The notes under the pieces: model-generated
Database searches by the model: none
Told to the model about the DNA's origin: nothing
What the model saw: only the letters and a program-made list of their open reading frames with translations
Shown here: piece by piece, positions 18,969 through 26,564 of the stretch
Numbering within the stretch: position 1 is the stretch's first letter
Layout: each line of letters begins with the position of its first letter
Translations under genes and position numbers: made by a program
Origin: Streptomyces sp. NRRL S-118
GTDB taxonomy: Bacteria > Actinomycetota > Actinomycetes > Streptomycetales > Streptomycetaceae
Length of the DNA stretch: 64,000 nt
Reading direction: 5' to 3'
Assembly (NCBI RefSeq): GCF_000716335.1
Contig: NZ_KL591016.1
Location: 39,222-103,221 of the forward strand

Positions 18969-19775
18969 ATGGCCACTCCCACGATCGCGTCCGCCCTCGC
19001 CGTCCCCCGCACGCCGCCCGTGCGGGCGCGGGCGGTGAACGCCGCGGAGGTCCGGGCGATGACGGCCGCGCTGGGCCGGGTGGCTCCCGGCGACTGGTCG
19101 CGCGGGACCGCCTGCGAGGGCTGGACCGTGCGGGACGTCACCGCTCATGTGGTGGCGCAGTACGAGGAGTTGTCGCGGCCGTGGCTGATGGCAGGCCGGG
19201 TGCTCCGGGCCCGGCGGCGGTATCCGCACCTGACACCGCTCCACGGCCACAACCTGTGCCAGGTCGATGCCCGGCGCTCCGTCCCGCCGCACCGGCTGGT
19301 CGCACTGCTGGCCCGCTTCGGCCCGCGCGGCGTAAGCGCGGTGGACCGCGTCCCGCCCTCGGTGCGGCGGCGGATACGGCTGAGCCGGCTGTTCCCCGAG
19401 TCCAGGGAGCTCGCCGAGGACTCCTTCGACTACCTGGCCCGGGTGCTGATCAGCCGCGACACGTGGATGCACCGGGTCGACATCTGCGACGCCACCGGCC
19501 AGGAGTTGGTCCTGCGTGAACACGACGGCGAGGTCGTCGCCCAGGTGGTGCTGGACCTCGCCCTGCGCTGGGACGGCCCTCCGGCACTCCTGGACCTCGC
19601 GGGCCCGGCGGGGGGCCGCTGGCTCCTGGGCCGCGGCGCCCCCGCCGTGACCGTCCACGCGGACGCCGTCACCCTGCTGCGCCATCTCTCCGGTCGTGCC
19701 CCGCGCGGAGGCATCGTGTGCGAGGGGGACGCGGACGCGCAGGCGGCGGTGATGGCGGCGCGAGTGGTGTTCTGA
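18969..19775 (+). CDS. maleylpyruvate isomerase family mycothiol-dependent enzyme
   Basis: 268 residues of the DinB-like MDMPI family. GDWSRGTACEGWTVRDVTAHVVAQYEE is the signature of the mycothiol/metal-binding four-helix domain, with His139-type metal ligands (LISRDTWMHRVDICDATG). The C-terminal half matches the MDMPI C domain. These enzymes use mycothiol for isomerisation or detoxification; the real substrate is unknown. ATG 18969 follows AAGGAG by about eight bases. Divergent from the Pro-Asp repeat gene. Confidence 0.82.
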   Translation: MATPTIASALAVPRTPPVRARAVNAAEVRAMTAALGRVAPGDWSRGTACEGWTVRDVTAHVVAQYEELSRPWLMAGRVLRARRRYPHLTPLHGHNLCQVDARRSVPPHRLVALLARFGPRGVSAVDRVPPSVRRRIRLSRLFPESRELAEDSFDYLARVLISRDTWMHRVDICDATGQELVLREHDGEVVAQVVLDLALRWDGPPALLDLAGPAGGRWLLGRGAPAVTVHADAVTLLRHLSGRAPRGGIVCEGDADAQAAVMAARVVF

Positions 19776-19790
19776 CGCGGTCATGGTGCC

Positions 19791-19815
19791 GGACCGTCCG
19801 CCGGGCGGACGGTCC
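19791..19815. terminator. hairpin between convergent genes
   Basis: GGACCGTCC and GGACGGTCC pair perfectly (longer stem possible, 19791-19802 with 19804-19815). It lies between the MDMPI-family gene and the following minus-strand gene. An 18-base near repeat of this area occurs at 19842-19859, across the stop codon of the next gene. Confidence 0.6.
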
Positions 19816-19851
19816 GTCAGGAGGCGAGGCCTCCGCCGCACGGACGGCCCG

Positions 19852-20469
19852 TCAGGAGGAGGGGCGGCGGACCACCAGCATCGCGACCTCGAACTCCTCC
19901 AGCGACCGCACGGTCGCCCGGGCCTTGGACGTCGCGTCACCGCGCAGGGCCGCCACGGGGGCCCGGGAGGCCGCGAGGCTGTCGCGGTCGGCGTAGAGCG
20001 CACCCACGGCGCCGCGCCCGCCGGCGCGGTCGATGAGCAGCGAACCGCCGAGGAACCCCTGCATGGCCTGGAGCCTGGGCAGGGCGCCGTTCTGGAAGGC
20101 GTCCACCAGGAGGTCCGCGTCGGAGGGAGCGAACTCCATCCGGACCAGCCTGAAGCACGCGCCCTCGCCGGCCGACTCGGGTCGCGAGGCGACCGCCGCC
20201 TCCCAGTTGTCGACCGTCACCGTCGTCGCGAAGGGTGCGAGCATCCGTGAGCGCAGCTCCGCCATGCGCTCGGCGCCGGCCCGCAGCGCCTCCTCGTCCG
20301 CCCACCACGTCCCGGTCATGAGCTTGCCGAGCTCCCGGTCCACGAACAGCCCCGCGCCCCGGAAGCCGGCCTCCTCCTCCAGCCGCTCCCTGCCCTCCGT
20401 GGTCAGCGCCTGCACGGCCTGGTCGAGCGTGGCCGGATCACCTGTCGCGTAAGTCGTCCGTACGAACAT
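19852..20469 (-). CDS. two-domain dimeric alpha/beta-barrel (ABM-like) protein
   Basis: 205 residues that look like two tandem ferredoxin-like halves. The first begins MFVRTTYATGDPATLDQAV, with FRGAGLFVDRELGKLMTGTWWADEEAL. The second begins FRLVRMEFAPSDADLLVDAF, with FLGGSLLIDRAGGRGAVGALYADRDSL. That FxGxxLxxD...W/Y-D/E pattern is typical of antibiotic-biosynthesis-monooxygenase-fold proteins. No catalytic role can be assigned. Minus strand, followed by a duplicated 3' segment. Confidence 0.6.
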   Translation of the reverse strand: MFVRTTYATGDPATLDQAVQALTTEGRERLEEEAGFRGAGLFVDRELGKLMTGTWWADEEALRAGAERMAELRSRMLAPFATTVTVDNWEAAVASRPESAGEGACFRLVRMEFAPSDADLLVDAFQNGALPRLQAMQGFLGGSLLIDRAGGRGAVGALYADRDSLAASRAPVAALRGDATSKARATVRSLEEFEVAMLVVRRPSS

Positions 20470-20645
20470 GACTCCATGCGACGCCCGGTCCGCACGGCGG
20501 GCAAGGCGGCCGGGTTCATTCGGGTGAGGGGCCCCTCACGGCCGCTCCGGGACCGCCCTCACGCCCTGGCCGCCCGCCACCGTCACGTACGCCGCCGTCC
20601 CCACCGAAGGAACGCTCCAGCTGCGCGGCGGCTGGACCTTCCACC
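20470..20645. other. spacer without a supported gene
   Basis: 176 bp between the minus-strand ABM-like gene and the end of the TetR gene. The frames here are short and do not resemble any family. I see no hairpin with a convincing T-tract. Confidence 0.4.
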
Positions 20646-21296
20646 TCACCGGCTCGGTGACCAGCGCTGCCCGTCCATGAGGTTCCCGAGCCCCGTCCAG
20701 GCGAAGTTCATCAGCGTCGCCGCGGCCTCCTTCGCGGCGACCCCCGGGGTCTCGTTCGCCCACCCGGCGAGCGACTCCGCCGCGCCGACCAGCGCCTGGG
20801 CGAGGCCCGCCACGTCGCGGTCGCCGAAGGACGACTCCTGCTGCGCCTCGCGTGCGGCCGCACCGATCAGTTCGGTGACGAACGCCGCGATGTCGTCGCG
20901 CATCGCCGCCACCTCCGCGGCGAACGGCTCGCCATGGGTGCGTGCCTGCCGGTGCAGGATCGCCCAGCCGTCGGGGTTCTCGGCGGTGTGCGTGAAGAAC
21001 GCCGTCAGGCCCGCCCACAGCTGCCGGTCGGCCGGCAGCCCGGGCCGGACCGCGGCGCGGACGGCGGCGACCAAAGCGGCGGCCTCCCGCCGGATGCACG
21101 CCGTGAACAGCTCCTCCTTGGAGTTCAGGTAGAGGTACACCAACGGCTTGGACACGCCCGCCAGTTCGGCGATCTCGTCCATGGACGCCGCCCGGTAGCC
21201 CCGCTGCCCGAAGGTCCGTACCGCCGCGTCCATCATCTGCTGCTCGCGCACGGCCCGCGGCATCCGCTTCGGCTTCGCACCCGCTCCCGTGCTCAT
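20646..21296 (-). CDS. TetR family transcriptional regulator
   Basis: 216 residues. The N-terminal helix-turn-helix is QQMMDAAVRTFGQRGYRAASMDEIAELAGVSKPLVYLYLNSKEELF, a textbook TetR domain (residues ~15-60). The C-terminal ligand domain is variable. Starts GTG 21299 and ATG 21296 are adjacent; AGGAGG lies upstream. A short palindrome CTACC-CTTC-GGTAG (21312-21325) sits just before the start and may be its own operator. The target gene is unclear, as the neighbours are a symporter and an ABM-like gene. Confidence 0.88.
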   Translation of the reverse strand: MSTGAGAKPKRMPRAVREQQMMDAAVRTFGQRGYRAASMDEIAELAGVSKPLVYLYLNSKEELFTACIRREAAALVAAVRAAVRPGLPADRQLWAGLTAFFTHTAENPDGWAILHRQARTHGEPFAAEVAAMRDDIAAFVTELIGAAAREAQQESSFGDRDVAGLAQALVGAAESLAGWANETPGVAAKEAAATLMNFAWTGLGNLMDGQRWSPSR

Positions 21297-21311
21297 CACG
21301 GCCCCTACCTC

Positions 21312-21325
21312 CTACCCTTCGGTAG
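21312..21325. promoter_or_regulatory. possible TetR operator
   Basis: CTACCCTTCGGTAG is a perfect 5-bp dyad with a 4-base centre, 16 bp before the TetR start. Position and size fit autoregulation. There is no experimental basis. Confidence 0.4.
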
Positions 21326-21359
21326 CCACACAGCCTAAGGCGTGCGGGCGCGCACGCCG

Positions 21360-21403
21360 GTGCCCCCGGCCCTCCGCTCGGACGCGAGGGGGGCCGGGGG
21401 CAC
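21360..21403 (-). terminator. terminator of the DAACS symporter gene
   Basis: GTGCCCCCGGCCC (21360-21372) pairs perfectly with GGGCCGGGGGCAC (21391-21403), a 13-bp stem just downstream of the minus-strand symporter stop at 21423. Confidence 0.8.
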
Positions 21404-21422
21404 CGACAGGGGCGGGCGGGCG

Positions 21423-22772
21423 TCAGGCGGTGGCCGGCACGGACACCTTCTGCTCGGCCTCGCGCACGCCGAACGCCTCGTCCTCCTCGTCGACCGGGGA
21501 GGCGGTGGCCGCGTTGTACGCGTCGAGGTCGAGGATCTTCTCGCGGGCGGCGACGACGACCGGGACCAGGGCCTGGCCGGCGACGTTCGTGGCCGTGCGC
21601 ATCATGTCCAGGATCGGGTCGATCGCCATCAGCAGGCCCACGCCCTCCAGCGGCAGCCCCAGCGTGGAGAGGGTCAGCGTCAGCATGACCGTCGCGCCGG
21701 TCAGACCGGCCGTGGCCGCGGAGCCGATGACCGAGACGAAGGCGATGAGCAGGTAGTCGCCGATGCCCAGCTGTACGTCGAAGATCTGCGCGATGAAGAT
21801 CGCGGCGAGCGCCGGGTAGATCGCGGCGCAGCCGTCCATCTTCGTCGTGGCGCCGAACGGGACGGCGAAGGAGGTGTACTCCTTCGGCACGCCGAGACGC
21901 TCGGTGACCTTGACCGTCACCGGCATGGTGCCGACGGACGAGCGGGAGACGAACGCGAGCTGGATGGCCGGCCAGGCGCCCTTGAAGAACTGCAGCGGGT
22001 TGAGCTTGGCGACGGTCGCCAGCAGCAGCGGGTAGACGCCGAACAGCACCAGGGCGCAACCGATGTAGACGTCGGCGGTGAAGGTGGCGTACTTGCCGAT
22101 GAGGTCCCAGCCGTAGTCGGCGATCGCGTAGCCGATGAGGCCGACGGTGCCGAGCGGCGCGAGCCGGATGACCCACCACAGGGCCTTCTGGAGCAGCTCC
22201 AGCACGGACTCGCTGAGCGTGAGCACCGGCTGGGCCCGGTCACCGAGCTTCAGGGCGGCGATGCCGGCGACGGCGGCCATGAAGACGATCTGCAGCACGT
22301 TCAGCTCGGTGAACGGCGTGATGACGTCCGTCGGGACGATGCCGGTGAGGAAGTCCAGCCAGGAACCGGCGTGTTCCGGCTTCTCGCCGTCCTTCGGCGT
22401 CAGACCGGTCCCCGCGCCCGGGTTCGTGAGCAGGCCGATCGTGAGGCCGATGGCCACGGCGATCAGCGATGTGATCATGAACCAGAGCAGGGTGCGGCCC
22501 GCGAGGCGGGCGGCGTTGTTCACCTTCCGCAGGTTGGTGATCGACACCAGGATGGCGAAGAAGACGAGCGGTGCGACGGCCAGCTTCAGCAACTGGACGA
22601 AGATGTGGCCCACCTTGTCGAGCGTGGTGTAAAGCCACTGCACGTCATAGGTGCGGGTGACCCAGCCGAGGACGACGCCGAGCACGAGACCGGCGACGAT
22701 CTGGGCCCAGAAGGGCACCTTGGGGACGGATATGCGGCGGGCGGGCTTCTCGGTGCTCGCGGACGCGGACAC
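21423..22772 (-). CDS. dicarboxylate/amino acid:cation symporter (DAACS/GltP family)
   Basis: 449-residue sodium- or proton-coupled transporter. Family motifs are SRSSVGTMPVT (the serine-rich re-entrant loop HP1), TTKMDGCAAIYPALAAIF and DPILDMMRTATNVAGQ (TM7-TM8 region). It would import glutamate, C4-dicarboxylates or cystine, since TcyP-type cystine carriers share this fold. GTG 22772 has GGAG seven bases upstream; GTG 22778 is too close to it. A 25-residue Cys-rich leader peptide and a palindromic operator lie upstream, which favours a sulphur-linked substrate. Confidence 0.9.
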   Translation of the reverse strand: MSASASTEKPARRISVPKVPFWAQIVAGLVLGVVLGWVTRTYDVQWLYTTLDKVGHIFVQLLKLAVAPLVFFAILVSITNLRKVNNAARLAGRTLLWFMITSLIAVAIGLTIGLLTNPGAGTGLTPKDGEKPEHAGSWLDFLTGIVPTDVITPFTELNVLQIVFMAAVAGIAALKLGDRAQPVLTLSESVLELLQKALWWVIRLAPLGTVGLIGYAIADYGWDLIGKYATFTADVYIGCALVLFGVYPLLLATVAKLNPLQFFKGAWPAIQLAFVSRSSVGTMPVTVKVTERLGVPKEYTSFAVPFGATTKMDGCAAIYPALAAIFIAQIFDVQLGIGDYLLIAFVSVIGSAATAGLTGATVMLTLTLSTLGLPLEGVGLLMAIDPILDMMRTATNVAGQALVPVVVAAREKILDLDAYNAATASPVDEEDEAFGVREAEQKVSVPATA

Positions 22773-22869
22773 GGACACACTCCAGTGAGGGCGTATCGGG
22801 GAATACGGGACAGGATGGGGTGGGTGCGGCGCACGCGCGCTTCAGGCGGCGCCGCTGCATGATGCCGGG

Positions 22870-22947
22870 TCAGACCTCGCGGCAACAGACCGCGGACATA
22901 CAGCGGCACAAATCGACATGCAGGCGCGCCACGAGCGGGAGGCTCAT
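22870..22947 (-). CDS. Cys-rich putative leader peptide upstream of the symporter
   Basis: A 25-residue open frame from ATG 22947 to TGA 22870 reads RLHVDLCRC in its centre and SAVCC near its end, with four cysteines. This is the pattern of the short actinobacterial leader peptides (HVDL...C motif) found before sulphur-related genes. Cys-rich uORFs act as cysteine-responsive attenuators in mycobacteria. It ends 97 bp before the symporter start. A hairpin with GCGGCGC/GCGCCGC arms lies between. No strong ribosome-binding site, so it may be leaderless or weakly translated. Confidence 0.7.
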   Translation of the reverse strand: MSLPLVARLHVDLCRCMSAVCCREV

Positions 22948-22984
22948 GGCTTCACGGGGGCGCACAGCTGTCTTCACGCCGAAC

Positions 22985-23016
22985 ACGTTAACACTTGTAC
23001 TTTGAGACCCTCAAAG
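22985..23016 (-). promoter_or_regulatory. symporter promoter with palindromic operator
   Basis: On the minus strand TTGAGG (23009-23014), an 18-bp spacer and TAACGT (22985-22990) form a plausible promoter. The perfect palindrome CTTTGAG-ACC-CTCAAAG (23000-23016) covers the -35 box, a position where a bound regulator would block polymerase. Confidence 0.55.
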
Positions 23017-23051
23017 CACTTCTTTGGGTCGGCTTGCTCCATGAACGCCAA

Positions 23052-23087
23052 CACCCCCGTGCGAAGCGCGGCTTCGGCACGGGGGTG
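23052..23087 (-). terminator. strong terminator after DUF4229 gene
   Basis: CACCCCCGTGC (23052-23062) pairs perfectly with GCACGGGGGTG (23077-23087). An inner GAAGC/GCTTC pair extends the stem. It lies 33 bp past the minus-strand DUF4229 stop and insulates it from the symporter promoter. Confidence 0.85.
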
Positions 23088-23119
23088 CGGACGGGCTGTG
23101 GGCTACGTCACGGCGCTGC

Positions 23120-23419
23120 TCACTGCGCGGTGGCGTCCTCCTGGGACCTGCTGGCCTCCAGCCGCGCCTTCACGCCGTCGACCTTCGGCGCGATCTGCGC
23201 GGACATCGCGTCCCGCTGCTTGCGCAGCAGGACGAAGCTGAGGGGCGCCGAGATGACGATCGAGAGCAGCAGGACCCACAGGAGGTTGGAGTCACCGAGC
23301 CCCCGCGGCAGGACTCCGGCGTACACCAGGCCCCACAGGGCGAAGAAGCAGCCGGCGAAGATGCCGAAGCGCATGAGGGTGTAGCGGATGGTGGCGCTCG
23401 TCCAGGCGGCAGCGGACAC
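23120..23419 (-). CDS. small membrane protein, DUF4229
   Basis: 99 residues with two hydrophobic helices (YTLMRFGIFAGCFFALWGLVY and NLLWVLLLSIVISAPLSFVLL) and a charged tail (RKQRDAMSAQIAPKVDGVKARLEA). This arrangement is that of the DUF4229 family. I start it at GTG 23419, eight bases after AAGGAAGG; an upstream extension to 23470 is open but less likely. Function unknown; inner membrane. Confidence 0.8.
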   Translation of the reverse strand: MSAAAWTSATIRYTLMRFGIFAGCFFALWGLVYAGVLPRGLGDSNLLWVLLLSIVISAPLSFVLLRKQRDAMSAQIAPKVDGVKARLEASRSQEDATAQ

Positions 23420-23487
23420 GGCGGGGCCTTCCTTCTTCCTGTTCGCTCGGTTGCCCATCCAGTGAAGCACGTGCCGTTTGGATCATT

Positions 23488-24015
23488 TCAGGGGGTGAGC
23501 GGCAGATACATGATGATGTCGTCACGGTCGTCACCCTCGGCGACCCGGATCGCGCCCGGGATGCGCCCGACCTCCTTGTACCCGCAGGAGGCGTAGAACC
23601 GGTCGACGCCGGTGCCGCCGCGGCAGGTGAGCCGTATCGCCTCGATGCCGCCGAAGCCGCGCACGGCCGCCTCCGTCGCGGCCATCAGGTCCCGCCCGTA
23701 CCCCTTGCCCTGGTGGCGGGGGTGCACCATCACCGTGTAGAGCCACACCCAGTGGGTCATCAACCGGTGCGTGTTGTACGTGATGAAGGCGGTGGCGGCG
23801 ACGGCCCCGTCCTCGTCGTACCCGGCCAGCAGGCGCGTGCGGCCCTCCTCGATGGCGACGAGGTGCTTGACCCACTCCGGGCGGACGTCGTCGGGGACCA
23901 CCGGGGGGACGAAGCCGACGGAGCCGCCCGCGTTGGAGACGTCCGTCCACAGGCGGAGGACGCCGTCGCGCAGGGCGGCGTCGATACGCGGGTCGAGGGC
24001 GAAGGTCAGTGGCAT
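23488..24015 (-). CDS. GNAT family acetyltransferase
   Basis: 175 residues. The acetyl-CoA-binding motif is VMVHPRHQGKGYGRDLMAATEAAV, followed by FYASCGYKEVGRIPGAI, the usual C-terminal strand pattern. The substrate is unknown. It starts 19 bp past the stop of the UdgX gene on the same strand and may be cotranscribed with it. Confidence 0.85.
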   Translation of the reverse strand: MPLTFALDPRIDAALRDGVLRLWTDVSNAGGSVGFVPPVVPDDVRPEWVKHLVAIEEGRTRLLAGYDEDGAVAATAFITYNTHRLMTHWVWLYTVMVHPRHQGKGYGRDLMAATEAAVRGFGGIEAIRLTCRGGTGVDRFYASCGYKEVGRIPGAIRVAEGDDRDDIIMYLPLTP

Positions 24016-24034
24016 GCCCTCGACGGTAGACGAC

Positions 24035-24688
24035 TCACCCCAGGGCCCGGGCGGCCATCCGCAGGTCGGACACCAGCCCCGCGTAGACCGCCTCGCGGTC
24101 GTCCGCGCGCAGCACGGCGGACGGGTGGACGGTGGCCAGCAGGGTCTCGCCGCGGTCCTCGTACGGCAGGAGCATGCCGCGCTGCCTGGTCACCCGGAAG
24201 CCGGAGCCGAGCAGCGCTTTCCCGGCGGTCGCGCCGAGCGCGACGATGATCTCCGGGTCGACGAGCCGCACCTCCGCGTCGAGCCACGGCTTGCAGGCGC
24301 TCATCTCCCGCAGGCTGGGCGCCTTGTGGATGCGGCGCTTGCCCCGCTCGGGGACGATCTCGAACTTGAAGTGCTTGACGGCGTTGGTGGTGTACGTGTC
24401 GCCGGGGTCGATCCCCGCCTCGGCCAGCGCCCGCGCCAGCACCTTGCCCGCGGGCCCGACGAACGGCGCCCCCTGCCGGTCCTCCTGGTCGCCCGGCTGC
24501 TCGCCGACGAGCAGCACCCGGGCGTGCGCGTTCCCCGCGCCGAACACGGTCTGCGTGGCGTCGCGGTGCAGCGGGCAGCCCCGGCACCCGGCGGCGGCCT
24601 CGCGCAGCGCCTCGATGCCGCCGCGCCCGGGCACGAAGGGCTCGGCGGTGTACGCGTCCTCCGGGGCGGTCCCCGTACGACCGGCCAT
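24035..24688 (-). CDS. udgX: UdgX-type uracil-DNA glycosylase
   Basis: 217 residues of the family-4-like uracil-DNA glycosylase fold. Motif A is GEQPGDQED (62-70), and TVHPSAVLR is the C-terminal motif. The insertion RGKRRIH (115-121) is the diagnostic UdgX loop. In Mycobacterium UdgX the loop histidine, equivalent to His121 here, bonds covalently to the abasic site after uracil removal, giving a suicide complex. Cys35, Cys38 and Cys132 are likely [4Fe-4S] ligands, and NAVKHFKF replaces the usual cysteine segment. The mqnE gene on the same strand lies downstream across a hairpin. Confidence 0.88.
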   Translation of the reverse strand: MAGRTGTAPEDAYTAEPFVPGRGGIEALREAAAGCRGCPLHRDATQTVFGAGNAHARVLLVGEQPGDQEDRQGAPFVGPAGKVLARALAEAGIDPGDTYTTNAVKHFKFEIVPERGKRRIHKAPSLREMSACKPWLDAEVRLVDPEIIVALGATAGKALLGSGFRVTRQRGMLLPYEDRGETLLATVHPSAVLRADDREAVYAGLVSDLRMAARALG

Positions 24689-24714
24689 GCGCCCCGGGTA
24701 CCCACCCGGGGCGC
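24689..24714 (-). terminator. hairpin between mqnE and udgX
   Basis: GCGCCCCGGGT (24689-24699) pairs perfectly with ACCCGGGGCGC (24704-24714) with a 4-base loop. It lies just after mqnE in the transcript direction and just before udgX. No T-tract, so termination may be partial. Confidence 0.6.
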
Positions 24715-24741
24715 GGACGAACGGGCCGGAGTTGCGGCAGG

Positions 24742-25905
24742 TCAGACGCGCATCGGCTGCGGGGTCTCCCGGCGGCCGGCGTCCGGGCCCGGGTACTCGC
24801 GGATGATCTCGTAGCGGGTGTTGCGCTCCACCGGGCGGAAGCCGGCGTCGCGGATCAGCTCCAGCAGGTCCTCACGGCTGAGCTTGTTCGGGGTGCCGTA
24901 GTTGTCCGCGTCGTGCGTGATCTTGTACTCGACGACCGAACCGTCCATGTCGTCGGCGCCGTGCTGGAGCGCCAGCTGCGCGGTCTGCACGCCGTGCATG
25001 ACCCAGAAGACCTTGACGTGCTGGACGTTGTCGAAGAGGAGCCGCGAGACCGCGAAGGTCTTCAGCGCCTCCGCGCCCGTCGCCATGGTGGTGCGCGCCT
25101 GCAGGCGGTTGCGGATCTTGCCGTCCTGCATGTCGACGAAGTCGTGCTGGTAGCGCAGCGGGATGAAGACCTGGAAGCCGCCGGTCTCGTCCTGGAGCTC
25201 ACGCAGCCGCAGCACGTGGTCCACGCGGTGGCGGGGCTCCTCGATGTGGCCGTACAGCATCGTGCACGGGGTCTTCAGCCCCTTCTCGTGCGCGAGCCGG
25301 TGGATCCGCGACCAATCCTCCCAGTGGGTGCGGTGGTCCACGATGTGCTGGCGCACTTCCCAGTCGAAGATCTCCGCGCCGCCTCCGGTCAGCGACTCCA
25401 GGCCGGCCTCGATCAGCTCGTCGAGGATCTCGGAGGCGGACAGCCCGGAGATGGTCTCGAAGTGGTGGATCTCGGTCGCCGTGAACGCCTTCAGGGAGAC
25501 GTTCGGCAGCGCCTTCTTCAACTCGCTGAGGGAGCGCGGGTAGTAGCGCCACGGCAGGTTCGGGTGGAGCCCGTTGACGATGTGCAGCTCGGTGAGGTTG
25601 TCGTTCTCCATCGCCTTGGCGAGGCGGACGGCCTCCTCGATGCGCATGGTGTACGCGTCCTTCTCGCCCGGCTTGCGCTGGAACGAGCAGTACGCGCACG
25701 ACGCCGTGCACACGTTCGTCATGTTGAGGTGCCGGTTGACGTTGAAGTGCACGACGTCGCCGTTCTTGCGCGTGCGCACCTCGTGGGCGAGACCGCCGAG
25801 CCAGGCCAGGTCGTCCGACTCGTAGAGGGCGATGCCGTCCTCGCGGGTCAGCCGCTCCCCGGACCGGACCTTCTCCTCCAGCTCGCGCTTGAGCCCCGCG
25901 TCCAT
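24742..25905 (-). CDS. mqnE: aminofutalosine synthase (radical SAM)
   Basis: 387-residue radical SAM enzyme that joins 3-enolpyruvylbenzoate (from MqnA) to SAM-derived adenosine to give aminodeoxyfutalosine. Cluster ligands are Cys66, Cys70 and Cys73 in CTASCAYCSFQRKPG. The segments VNGLHPNLPWRYYPRSL and GGGAEIFDWEVRQHIVDHRTHWEDW are typical of MqnE and separate it from MqnC. It acts between MqnA and MqnC; all three are in this window on the same strand. Confidence 0.95.
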   Translation of the reverse strand: MDAGLKRELEEKVRSGERLTREDGIALYESDDLAWLGGLAHEVRTRKNGDVVHFNVNRHLNMTNVCTASCAYCSFQRKPGEKDAYTMRIEEAVRLAKAMENDNLTELHIVNGLHPNLPWRYYPRSLSELKKALPNVSLKAFTATEIHHFETISGLSASEILDELIEAGLESLTGGGAEIFDWEVRQHIVDHRTHWEDWSRIHRLAHEKGLKTPCTMLYGHIEEPRHRVDHVLRLRELQDETGGFQVFIPLRYQHDFVDMQDGKIRNRLQARTTMATGAEALKTFAVSRLLFDNVQHVKVFWVMHGVQTAQLALQHGADDMDGSVVEYKITHDADNYGTPNKLSREDLLELIRDAGFRPVERNTRYEIIREYPGPDAGRRETPQPMRV

Positions 25906-25998
25906 GTCAGGCCGCCTCCCATACGTGTGTCAATCGGGCCTGCCCCACCGTACTCCCCCGCCTTCCGCAGGCGGGCGGAGCCCCGTCGAGGCAGTGCG

Positions 25999-26454
25999 TC
26001 ACGCCTCCTCGGGCAGGTCGCCGACCCGGTTCTCCCACTTCGTGGACAGCACGATGGTGGTGCGCGTGCGGGACACGCCCTTCGTGCCCGACAGCCGCCG
26101 GATCGTCTTCTCCAGGCCGTCCACGTCCGTCGCCCGCACCTTGAGCATGTACGAGTCGTCGCCCGCGATGAACCAGCAGTCCTCGATCTCCGCGAGGTCC
26201 CGCAGCCGGCGCGCCACGTCCTCGTGATCGGCGGCGTCCGAGAGCGAGATGCCAATCAGTGCCGTGACGCCCAGGCCGAGGGAGGCGGAGTCGACGGTGG
26301 CGCGGTAGCCGGTGATGACGCCCGCCGCCTCCAGGCGGTTGATGCGGTCGGTGACGGAGGGCCCGGAGAGCCCGACCAGCCGGCCGAGCTCGGCGTACGA
26401 GGCCCTGCCGTTCTCCCGCAGGGCCTGGATGAGCTGCCTATCCACGGCGTCCAT
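25999..26454 (-). CDS. Lrp/AsnC family regulator
   Basis: 151 residues. The N-terminal helix-turn-helix is DRQLIQALRENGRASYAELGRLVGLSGPSVTDRINRLEAAGVITGY. The C-terminal RAM ligand domain includes DDSYMLKVRATDVDGLEKTIRRL. It would sense an amino acid or related ligand. I prefer ATG 26454; ATG 26472 adds six residues without a ribosome-binding site. It stands between mqnE and the UbiX-like gene, all minus strand, so control of menaquinone genes is possible but unproven. Confidence 0.88.
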   Translation of the reverse strand: MDAVDRQLIQALRENGRASYAELGRLVGLSGPSVTDRINRLEAAGVITGYRATVDSASLGLGVTALIGISLSDAADHEDVARRLRDLAEIEDCWFIAGDDSYMLKVRATDVDGLEKTIRRLSGTKGVSRTRTTIVLSTKWENRVGDLPEEA

Positions 26455-26564
26455 ATGCCTGAAGCCTTCCATCTGGTCAGCGAAACCGCGCGTTTGAGTG
26501 TCAATCTAAGGCATGCGAGGTCGGCACCCCGCACCACATCTTTACGGAACGCCGCGAGGCGCCG

